Assembly: GCA_044359525.1 (NCBI GenBank)
Contig: JBIKLY010000088.1
Location: forward strand, 1-13,889
Direction of reading: 5' to 3'
Length of the DNA stretch: 13,889 nucleotides
From: CAJBIL01 sp044359525
GTDB lineage: Bacteria; Pseudomonadota; Gammaproteobacteria; Burkholderiales; Rhodocyclaceae
How positions within the stretch are numbered: the stretch's first letter is position 1; every line of letters starts with the position of its first letter. A program made the position numbers and the translations under genes. The notes beneath the pieces were generated by a model, which searched no databases, had not been told where the DNA came from, and worked only from the letters and a program-made list of their open reading frames with translations. Below, one piece after another: positions 6,826 through 12,574 of this stretch.

Positions 6826-7689
6826 CTACAGCGACGCGGCTTTGAAGGTGTCGCACTGGCGCATGTCACCGCTTTCCATGCCGCGTTTGAACCAGCGCAC
6901 GCGTTGTTCGGAGGAGCCGTGCGTGAACGATTCGGGAACAGCATAGCCCTGCGCCTGCTTCTGCAGCCGATCGTCGCCGATCGCCGAGGCGGCGGTCAGC
7001 GCCTGTTCGATTTCACCCGGTTCGATGATGTGCTTCATGCTGTCGGCGCGGTGGCCCCAGACGCCGGCGAAACAGTCGGCCTGCAACTCCAGCCTGACCG
7101 ACAGCGCGTTTACCTTGCCCTTGTTGCCGGCGCGCTGCTGCGCCTCATGCACCTTGGTCGAAATGCCGAGCAGATTCTGTACATGGTGGCCGACTTCATG
7201 GGCGATCACGTAGGCCTCGGCAAATTCACCGGGCGCGTGAAAGCGCTCTTTCAGATCGCGGTAAAAGGCGAGGTCGATATAGACCTTCTGGTCCGACGGG
7301 CAGTAGAACGGCCCCATCGCCGTCTGGCCGGTACCGCAGGCAGTCGGCGTCGCGCCGGTGAACAGCACCAGCTTCGGCTCCCGATAGGTGCCGCCTCCTT
7401 CACGGAATACCGCATGCCAGGTCGTTTCCGTGCTGCCCAGCACTTTTGAGACGAACCTCGCCATCTCGTCGTTGGCCGGCGGCTTGTGCGCCTGGGTAGC
7501 CTCCTGTGGCGCGTGGCTGCTGGTGTTGGAGACGAGACCGAGAATCACCGAGGGATCGATGCCAAGAAAATAGCTTGCCGCCAGCGCGAGGACCAGCCCG
7601 CCGATACCGAGGCTGCCCCGGCCCATGCCGCCGCTTGCGCCGCGCCGGTCTTCCACGTTGCTGCTTTCATTTTCGTCGTCGAGGCGCAT
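6826..7689 (-). CDS. ypfJ: YpfJ-family neutral zinc metallopeptidase
   Basis: This 287-residue protein matches the YpfJ family of putative neutral zinc metallopeptidases. The N-terminus is acidic and hydrophilic (MRLDDENESSNVEDRRG), followed by one membrane helix at about 27-53. The catalytic part outside holds HEVGH at 164-168 (two zinc ligands and the catalytic Glu), the downstream ELQADCFAGVW at 201-211 with E201 as likely third ligand, and C118 and C130 flanking the ACGTGQTAMGPFYCP segment that marks the family. The C-terminus has HGSSEQRVRWFKRG. The substrate is not known. The ATG at 7689 is preceded by TGGAA. The M23 peptidase gene follows 12 bases after its stop. A divergent small peptide gene starts 121 bases upstream. 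Confidence 0.92.
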   Translation of the reverse strand: MRLDDENESSNVEDRRGASGGMGRGSLGIGGLVLALAASYFLGIDPSVILGLVSNTSSHAPQEATQAHKPPANDEMARFVSKVLGSTETTWHAVFREGGGTYREPKLVLFTGATPTACGTGQTAMGPFYCPSDQKVYIDLAFYRDLKERFHAPGEFAEAYVIAHEVGHHVQNLLGISTKVHEAQQRAGNKGKVNALSVRLELQADCFAGVWGHRADSMKHIIEPGEIEQALTAASAIGDDRLQKQAQGYAVPESFTHGSSEQRVRWFKRGMESGDMRQCDTFKAASL

Positions 7690-7743
7690 GATTTATTCCA
7701 GTAAAAAGGGCGTGCGTGGCTGAAATCCATGCCGCAAAAATGG

Positions 7744-7772
7744 TTGAGTTTGCGCTGACTTCGGCCTAGAGT
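7744..7772 (+). promoter_or_regulatory. Probable sigma-70 promoter of the small secreted peptide
   Basis: TTGAGT (7744-7749) and TAGAGT (7767-7772) are 17 bases apart, each matching four of six consensus bases. Transcription would begin near 7780, about 30 bases before the ATG at 7811. Confidence 0.45.
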
Positions 7773-7810
7773 GAGTCATTGCCAATGTCGGCTGCAACGA
7801 GGAGAAGCGT

Positions 7811-7942
7811 ATGAAAAAACTAACCGCTGGCCTGATGGCCTTGGCGCTGGCCCTTGTGAGTGTGTCTGCTTTAGCCTGTCCGGGTGATAAAGCGAAGGAT
7901 GGCAAGAGTGAAATGAGCACTCCGTCAAAACCCAAGGCCTGA
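7811..7942 (+). CDS. Small secreted peptide of unknown function (43 aa)
   Basis: The reading frame encodes 43 residues: MKKLTAGLMALALALVSVSA, then LAC, then a hydrophilic Lys/Asp/Ser-rich tail ending SKPKA. The first 22 residues are a textbook signal peptide (two lysines, a hydrophobic core, an ALA cut site), leaving a mature peptide of about 21 residues that begins with the only cysteine. ALAC resembles a lipobox but lacks the usual Leu at -3, so a lipoprotein is possible, not certain. Support for a real gene: a strong AGGAGAAG site, a plausible promoter and a strong hairpin terminator 19 bases after the stop. I do not recognise a family. Similar short alanine-rich secreted peptides are common in related bacteria and largely uncharacterised. 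Confidence 0.72.
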   Translation: MKKLTAGLMALALALVSVSALACPGDKAKDGKSEMSTPSKPKA

Positions 7943-7960
7943 AACCGGTGTTTGCAGCAG

Positions 7961-7992
7961 ACGCGGCGCGTGCCTCCGGCATTGCGCCGCGT
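7961..7992 (+). terminator. Terminator after the small peptide gene
   Basis: ACGCGGCGC (7961-7969) and GCGCCGCGT (7984-7992) are perfectly complementary. The interior extends the stem (GTGCC with GGCAT, one bulged T), leaving a three-base TCC loop. TTTCATTT follows, a moderate T-run for the plus strand. The hairpin also lies one base beyond the stop codon of the converging cysteine-rich gene and may serve both strands. Confidence 0.75.
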
Positions 7993-7993
7993 T

Positions 7994-8221
7994 TCATTTG
8001 TGGAGGCTGCTGATGTGAGTTGAGCCTTCTGCTTCAGCGCCTTGATCCGGATCTTTGTTACGCGCCTGTTTCTGCCGCAAGCGCTCATTTTTTTCATCGT
8101 TGAAAAAGGCGTAGCGACCGTGTAGCTCGCAGCCTTTCATGCCTGGGTCGCACGGCAGATTGTTTACTTTGCTGCACTTGCCATTCACCTCGTGTGGGCA
8201 ACTCCATCCACCACTGCTCAT
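7994..8221 (-). CDS. Small four-cysteine protein of unknown function
   Basis: This is a 75-residue protein with four cysteines in its first half: C8, C16, C24 and C31, within WSCPHEVNGKCSKV and LPCDPGMKGCELHGRY. The even spacing (7, 7 and 6 residues between) together with H10 and H34 would suit binding of zinc or iron, or two disulfides. The second half (about 38-75) is charged, with KNERLRQKQARNKDPDQ, and is probably disordered. There is no signal peptide. The ATG at 8221 has AAGGA upstream. The WSCPHEVNGKC start reminds me of small conserved hypothetical proteins in betaproteobacteria, but I cannot name a family. It lies 58 bases after the CBS gene on the same strand and may be the last gene of that transcript. 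Confidence 0.7.
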   Translation of the reverse strand: MSSGGWSCPHEVNGKCSKVNNLPCDPGMKGCELHGRYAFFNDEKNERLRQKQARNKDPDQGAEAEGSTHISSLHK

Positions 8222-8279
8222 CGCTGGATCCTTTGTCTGCCGGGCCTGCGCAGAATGTTCTGAGTCGTTGCTGCCATGC

Positions 8280-8927
8280 TCAACGCCAAAGACTTAACGG
8301 GGGTTCGGCGATGACTGCGCGCAGCACGTCGCTACGTGAGATAAAGCCCACCAGAGCGTCCTGGTTGTTGACGATAGGTACCCCATCAACGCCACGTGTC
8401 AGCATCACCTCGGCAATGCGCCGGATGTCGGTAACCGGGTCGGCACTGACCACCGGCGTACTCATGACGTCGCTGACTTTTCGGGACAATGCATCTCGAA
8501 CACGGCCATGCTCGACGTTGAAGGCGGTCAGTAAATCCCGCTCGCTGACGATGCCGACCAGACGGTTTGCTGTATCAAGCACCGGGGCCTGATGAATGCC
8601 ATGGTCGATCAGCCTGTGCCAGGCGAGTTCGACATCGTCGTCGGTCAAGAGCGTAATTACTTCGTGCTGCATGATCTGGTGCGCATGATAGAGCGGGCCA
8701 CGCTCCTGATCGATCTGCAGCATTTCCTGGTAGGCGCTGATCGCCTGTTCTCCGGGGGCGCTGGCGTGAATAGGCGTGCTCGCTACGGTATCGAGTGCCG
8801 CACCGGAATCTGCCTCAACACGCCTGACGGGACGGACCGCAACGCGACGCGTTACTTGCGGGATGCGGCTGAGCGTTTCCAGCGTTCCGTGGAAAACCGG
8901 CCCACTTAACCCGTAAATAGAAAACAT
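8280..8927 (-). CDS. Tandem CBS-domain protein
   Basis: The 215-residue protein carries two CBS domains, which pair to bind adenine nucleotides such as AMP, ATP or S-adenosylmethionine and act as sensors. CBS1 is at about 82-137 (IMQHEVITLLTDDDVELAW, then PVLDTANRLVGIVSERDLL). CBS2 is at about 152-207 (VSDVMSTPVVSADP, then VPIVNNQDALVGFISRSDVL). The first 80 residues are not a known domain; they begin MFSIYGLSGPVFHG and include a low-complexity stretch. There are no membrane helices and no fused enzyme or transporter domain, so it probably works by binding a partner. The ATG at 8927 follows GGAAGGGAG. It lies 49 bases after the small membrane-protein gene, on the same strand. Confidence 0.88.
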   Translation of the reverse strand: MFSIYGLSGPVFHGTLETLSRIPQVTRRVAVRPVRRVEADSGAALDTVASTPIHASAPGEQAISAYQEMLQIDQERGPLYHAHQIMQHEVITLLTDDDVELAWHRLIDHGIHQAPVLDTANRLVGIVSERDLLTAFNVEHGRVRDALSRKVSDVMSTPVVSADPVTDIRRIAEVMLTRGVDGVPIVNNQDALVGFISRSDVLRAVIAEPPLSLWR

Positions 8928-8976
8928 GCGCTCCCTTCCTCGTCAAGGTGTTCGCACACTATCCTTGCATCGCGTT

Positions 8977-9162
8977 CTAGCCCGGCTTGTCTTTGCCGCC
9001 GCCATTCGGGGTAAAGAACATGCCAATACCAAGGACGATAAGCAGTAGTGGCCACCAGGTGCGGATAAGCTGGACAAAGTTGATGTCGAGCGCGCCAAGG
9101 TTGACTGCCAGGGCAACGATGCCGACCAGAATCAGCACGCTCGCGCCAAAGTTTCCTCTCAT
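8977..9162 (-). CDS. Small two-helix membrane protein, LiaI/LiaF-like TM region
   Basis: The 61-residue protein consists of two membrane helices (about 7-24 and 35-51) joined by a short loop containing NLGALDINFVQLIRTWWP, and a Gly/Lys tail (PNGGGKDKPG). A helix pair with a WWPLLLIVLG second helix is the mark of the LiaI/LiaF-type transmembrane region (DUF5668-like), found alone or fused to envelope-stress proteins. The ATG at 9162 is chosen over an in-frame start at 9222 because AGGAGG lies directly upstream of it and the extra 20 residues are not membrane-like. It lies 56 bases after the second permease gene, so it may be part of the transporter transcript. Confidence 0.8.
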   Translation of the reverse strand: MRGNFGASVLILVGIVALAVNLGALDINFVQLIRTWWPLLLIVLGIGMFFTPNGGGKDKPG

Positions 9163-9218
9163 GTTTTCCTCCTGCACGTGACACGCCAATTTAGCATGGA
9201 TTGCCGCTTCGTTTTTCG

Positions 9219-10424
9219 TCATTCTGCCCGCAGCGCATCTACCGCATTGAGGCGCGCCGCGCGTCGCGCCGGCAGCACGCCGGCAAGCAGGCCGATGGCG
9301 ATAGCGATGGCTTCGGCCAGAACAACAAAGGTGATCGGCGTGTGCACCGGCAGCGCCGGCACCAGCAGGTGAATCAGCTGCGCCAGGCCGAAGCCGAGTA
9401 GCAGGCCCATCACCCCGCCCAGTGCCGAAAGCGCCACCGCCTCGCCAAGAAATAGCGCGAGGATCGTTCGCCGTGGCGCACCGAGCGCCACCAGCAGGCC
9501 GATTTCCCCGGTGCGTTCGGTGACCGCAATGGTCATGATGGTGACGATGCCGACACCGCCCACCAGCAAGGAAATGCTACCTAATGCGCCGACCGCCATG
9601 GTCAGGATGTTGAGGATTTTTGACAGCGTTTTCAGCATGTCTTCCTGTGTCGTGATGGTGAAGTCCTCGCGTCCGTGGCGGGCTGTCAGTAGGGTCTTGA
9701 TCGATGCGCTCACCTGTGCTGCCGGGGTGCCGGCGGCGTAGACCAGATCGATCTTCATCATTCCGTCGCGATTGTAGAGTTCGAGCGCACGGCCTGTCGG
9801 GATGTAGGCGGTATCGTCGAGGTCGATGCCGAGAAAATCCCCCTTCGTTTCGAGTACGCCGATCACGCGGAATTGCAGATTGCCGATGCGTACGCGGGCG
9901 CCAAGCGGATTGCTGGCGCCGAACAGTTCGTTTTTCAGCTTGGCACCCAGCACGACGAAGGCGCGTGCGTTTTCCGAGTCTTCCGCCGGCAGGAACTGCC
10001 CGCTCTTTACCTTGACGCTGAATACCTTGGGCATGTCGGCGCCGACGCCATAAACCGTCGTGCGGCGCAGGCGACCGTTGGCATTGATTTCAGTATTGCC
10101 CCAGACCGCCGGGGACAGGGCGGTGACGTGCGGCAGGTGTTCGAGGGCGCGAGCATCGTCCAGCGAGAGCGGTCGAACCGAACTGGGGATGCCGGTCGGC
10201 GCCGGGCCGGAGGTCTTGACCTTGCCCGGGGTGATGCTGATCACGTTGGTGCCGAACTGGGTGAACTCGGCGAGCACGAAACGATGGATGCCTTCGCCAA
10301 TCGAGGTGAGCAGGATCACCGCCGCGATGCCGACGGCGATGCCGAGCAGCGTCAGAAAGCTACGCAGCCGGTGCGCCGTGATGGCGCGCAGGGCGAGTTG
10401 CAAGGCGTCGGAAAAACGCATCAT
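9219..10424 (-). CDS. MacB/FtsX-type ABC transporter permease (second)
   Basis: This 401-residue membrane subunit has the MacB layout. An N-terminal helix (about 22-42, RSFLTLLGIAVGIAAVILLT) is followed by a large periplasmic domain (about 45-270), then three C-terminal helices. The cytoplasmic segment between the first two of these holds TERTGEIGLLVALGAPRRTI, the FtsX-family coupling motif. The end PARRAARLNAVDALRAE is typical. The ATG at 10424 (MMRFSD) is chosen because AGAGG lies eight bases before it; the open frame reaching further upstream runs through the inverted repeat and is not homologous. It is a paralogue of the preceding permease, so the pair may form a heterodimer with the ATPase. 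Its ribosome-binding site overlaps the end of the upstream inverted repeat. Confidence 0.9.
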   Translation of the reverse strand: MMRFSDALQLALRAITAHRLRSFLTLLGIAVGIAAVILLTSIGEGIHRFVLAEFTQFGTNVISITPGKVKTSGPAPTGIPSSVRPLSLDDARALEHLPHVTALSPAVWGNTEINANGRLRRTTVYGVGADMPKVFSVKVKSGQFLPAEDSENARAFVVLGAKLKNELFGASNPLGARVRIGNLQFRVIGVLETKGDFLGIDLDDTAYIPTGRALELYNRDGMMKIDLVYAAGTPAAQVSASIKTLLTARHGREDFTITTQEDMLKTLSKILNILTMAVGALGSISLLVGGVGIVTIMTIAVTERTGEIGLLVALGAPRRTILALFLGEAVALSALGGVMGLLLGFGLAQLIHLLVPALPVHTPITFVVLAEAIAIAIGLLAGVLPARRAARLNAVDALRAE

Positions 10425-10436
10425 CGTTGAAACCTC

Positions 10437-10538
10437 TTCCAACACAGAGTGCACAGAGGCACAGAGAGCACAGAGAAAAACAAACAGGTAAAAGCTTTTC
10501 TCTGTGTACTCTGTGTCTCCGTGTACTCTGCGTTGAAA
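10437..10538. repeat. Inverted repeat A, built of CACAGAG-type units
   Basis: Two 44-base arms (10437-10480 and 10495-10538) match in inverted orientation at 36 of 44 positions, around a 14-base loop. Each arm is itself four tandem 8-9-base units: in the left arm CACAGAGTG, CACAGAGG, CACAGAGAG and CACAGAG from 10443 to 10475. It fills most of the gap between the two permease genes and ends 12 bases before the start codon of the second. Short tandem units of this kind in inverted arrays resemble dispersed intergenic repeats I have seen in other genomes; no transposase is nearby. Confidence 0.88.
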
Positions 10539-10563
10539 GCGCTGGCTCTTGAATTTTTCAACA

Positions 10564-11772
10564 TCATCTTTTCGCCAACGCCTGCACCGGGTCGAGCTGC
10601 GCGGCGTGGCGCGCTGGCAGAACACCGAACAGGATGCCGGTGAACAGTGCCGTGCCGAGGCCAGCCAATACGGCCCAGTTGGGCGCGAAGGCCGGGAAGG
10701 TCGGGTAGAGCTGGCGGATCAGTGCGGCGCCGGCTTCGCCCAGCGCATAGCCGAGCAGCGCGCCGGCCAGCGACAACATGCTCGCTTCGGTGAGAAAAGC
10801 CAGGCGGATGGTGTTGCCGGTGGCGCCGAGCGCCTTGAGCAGCCCGATCTCGGCAGTACGCTGCGTCACCGAAACGAGCATCACGTTCATCACCAGAATG
10901 CCGGCCACCGCCAGGCTGATCGCCGCGATGCCGGCGACGCCGAGGGTCAGCGTGCCGAGCAGTTTGTCGAAGGTGGCGAGTACCGCGTCTTGCGTGATCA
11001 CCGTGACGTCTTCTTCACCCTCGTGGCGCAGTTTGAGGATTTCGCTGACCTGCGCTTTGGCTGGCTCGATGCCTTCGCGGCTGTGCGCTTCGACCATGAT
11101 GCGGAACAGCGTGTTGCTGTTGAACATCGCCTGCGCCAGTGAGACCGGCACGATGACCAGTTCGTCGGTATTCATGCCCAGCCCCTGGCCGCCAGACGCG
11201 AGCACGCCGACGATGCGGAAGCGCCGGTCGCCAATGCGCACCAGCTGGCCGAGCGCGGCTTCGCGGCCGAACATTTCCTCGCGGATTTTTGCGCCGATCA
11301 CCGCTTCGGCGGCGCCGCGTCGCCAGTCGCCTTCGAGCAGGAAACGCCCCTGTCCGAGCTTGAGATTACGCACGTCGAGAAATTGCGCATTGGTTCCGGC
11401 GACCATCACCTCGCGCAGTTTGCCGCCGACGCTGATTTCCGATGTGCCAATGATTAGCGGCGAGACGCGGCGTACGGCACTGGCGCGCAGCAGCGCCTGG
11501 GCATCGTCGATGGTCAGGTCGCGCGGCGTGCTGGTGATCGCGTTGGCCGGGTTGAAGCCGCCGGTCTGCGAACGGCCGGGCAGGACGATGACAAGGTTGC
11601 TGCCGAGCGACGAAAACTCGTTCATCACATAGCGCCGCGCGCCGTCGCCGAGGGCTGTCAGGATAACCACCGACGCGACACCGATCGACATGGCGAGAAC
11701 CAACAGTACCGTACGCAGCGGGCTACCAGTCGCCGCGTCGCGGGCAAAGCGGATCAGGTCAGGCGTGCGCAT
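10564..11772 (-). CDS. MacB/FtsX-type ABC transporter permease (first)
   Basis: This 402-residue membrane subunit has the same layout as its neighbour: an N-terminal helix (about 19-41, RTVLLVLAMSIGVASVVILT), a periplasmic MacB-type domain (about 45-275), and three C-terminal helices. The FtsX segment reads TQRTAEIGLLKALGATGNTI and the end PARHAAQLDPVQALAKR. It has no fused ATPase, unlike true MacB; the ATPase is the separate gene upstream. The ATG at 11772 has only a weak ribosome-binding site (GGTGA), which is part of inverted repeat B. With the adaptor, ATPase and second permease it should form a tripartite-type exporter for drugs, peptides, lipids or siderophores; the cargo is unknown. 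Confidence 0.92.
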   Translation of the reverse strand: MRTPDLIRFARDAATGSPLRTVLLVLAMSIGVASVVILTALGDGARRYVMNEFSSLGSNLVIVLPGRSQTGGFNPANAITSTPRDLTIDDAQALLRASAVRRVSPLIIGTSEISVGGKLREVMVAGTNAQFLDVRNLKLGQGRFLLEGDWRRGAAEAVIGAKIREEMFGREAALGQLVRIGDRRFRIVGVLASGGQGLGMNTDELVIVPVSLAQAMFNSNTLFRIMVEAHSREGIEPAKAQVSEILKLRHEGEEDVTVITQDAVLATFDKLLGTLTLGVAGIAAISLAVAGILVMNVMLVSVTQRTAEIGLLKALGATGNTIRLAFLTEASMLSLAGALLGYALGEAGAALIRQLYPTFPAFAPNWAVLAGLGTALFTGILFGVLPARHAAQLDPVQALAKR

Positions 11773-11780
11773 GGCTTTTT

Positions 11781-11880
11781 TTCACCGCAAAGGCGCAAAG
11801 GCGCGAAGATCGCAAAGGAGAAAAAGACAAGAATCGTTTTTCTTTGCGGCCCTTCGCGCTCTTCGCGCCTTTGCGGTGAA
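11781..11880. repeat. Inverted repeat B, built of CGCAAAGG-type units
   Basis: The outer 20 bases of each arm (11781-11800 and 11861-11880) pair with one mismatch, and inner blocks of eight (GCGCGAAG) and seven (CGCAAAG) continue the match with small gaps, to about 11831 and 11836. The left arm is four tandem units: CGCAAAGG (11786), CGCAAAGG (11794), CGCGAAGAT (11802) and CGCAAAGG (11811). It fills the gap between the ATPase and first permease genes, ending 10 bases from the ATPase stop and eight bases from the permease start. It shares design but not sequence with repeat A. Confidence 0.88.
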
Positions 11881-11890
11881 GGGTTTGTAT

Positions 11891-12574
11891 TCATTTCGAA
11901 TCCCGTTGCAGCGCACCGTCTTCCATCAGCAACTGCCGCCGCGCGCGGGCGCCGAGGGCGGTGTCGTGGGTGACGACGATCAGGGTGACGCCGCGGCCAT
12001 TAAGCTCTTCGAGCAGGCGCATGACCTCTTCGCCGGTGGCGCGATCGAGGTTGCCGGTTGGTTCGTCGGCGAGGATCATCGCCGGCTGCATGATCGTTGC
12101 GCGGGCAATCGCGACGCGCTGGCGCTGGCCGCCGGAGAGCTGGTCCGGGCGGTGATCGGCGCGGTTGCTCAGTCCGTAATCCTTGAGCGCCTGTGCGACG
12201 CGCTCGGCGCGTAGTGCCGGTGCGATGCCGGCCAGCGTCATCGGTAGCGCGATGTTTTCAGCCGCGGTCAGGCGCGGTACCAGATGAAAACTCTGGAAGA
12301 CAAAACCGATGCGCTCGCTGCGCACACGCGCCTGTTCTTCGGGTGTCAGGGTGGTGACGTCTTTCCCTTCGAGCCGGTAGGTGCCGGCGTTGGGGCGGTC
12401 GAGCAGGCCGAGCAGGTTGAGCAGCGTCGATTTGCCCGAGCCGGACGGCCCCATGATTGCGACGTATTCACCAGCGCCGATGCTTACGTCGAGGCGGCGT
12501 AGCGCGTGCACCTCGCTGTCGCCGAGCTGGAAAACGCGCTCGATGCCGGTAAGCTCGATCAGCGTGCTGCTCAT
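11891..12574 (-). CDS. LolD/MacB-type ABC transporter ATPase
   Basis: The 227-residue ATP-binding subunit powers the neighbouring permeases. All ABC motifs are present: Walker A GPSGSGKST at 42-50, Q-loop Q94 in VFQSFHLVPRLTA, signature LSGGQRQRVAIARA at 146-159, Walker B MILADEPTGNLD at 166-177 and H-loop H203 in VVTHD. The sequence around the Q-loop and the ADEPTGNLD block place it in the LolD/MacB/FtsE group that works with FtsX-type permeases. The ATG at 12574 shares its A with the adaptor gene's TAA stop (TAATG), showing translational coupling. Confidence 0.95.
   Translation of the reverse strand: MSSTLIELTGIERVFQLGDSEVHALRRLDVSIGAGEYVAIMGPSGSGKSTLLNLLGLLDRPNAGTYRLEGKDVTTLTPEEQARVRSERIGFVFQSFHLVPRLTAAENIALPMTLAGIAPALRAERVAQALKDYGLSNRADHRPDQLSGGQRQRVAIARATIMQPAMILADEPTGNLDRATGEEVMRLLEELNGRGVTLIVVTHDTALGARARRQLLMEDGALQRDSK

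Noticed and set aside
6724..7449. A 241-residue plus-strand open frame
   Set aside because: It is antisense to the ypfJ-like gene, whose strand shows HEVGH and other family motifs.
10425..10625. An in-frame N-terminal extension of 67 residues on the second permease, running through inverted repeat A
   Set aside because: The extension is mostly the translated repeat and antisense-free overlap with the first permease; a good ribosome-binding site stands right before MMRFSD, where MacB-type homology begins.
11690..12214. A 174-residue plus-strand open frame through inverted repeat B
   Set aside because: It lies opposite the first permease and the ATPase, and its middle is only the translated repeat (Arg/Lys- and Ala-rich). 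The opposite strand carries complete ABC transporter motifs.
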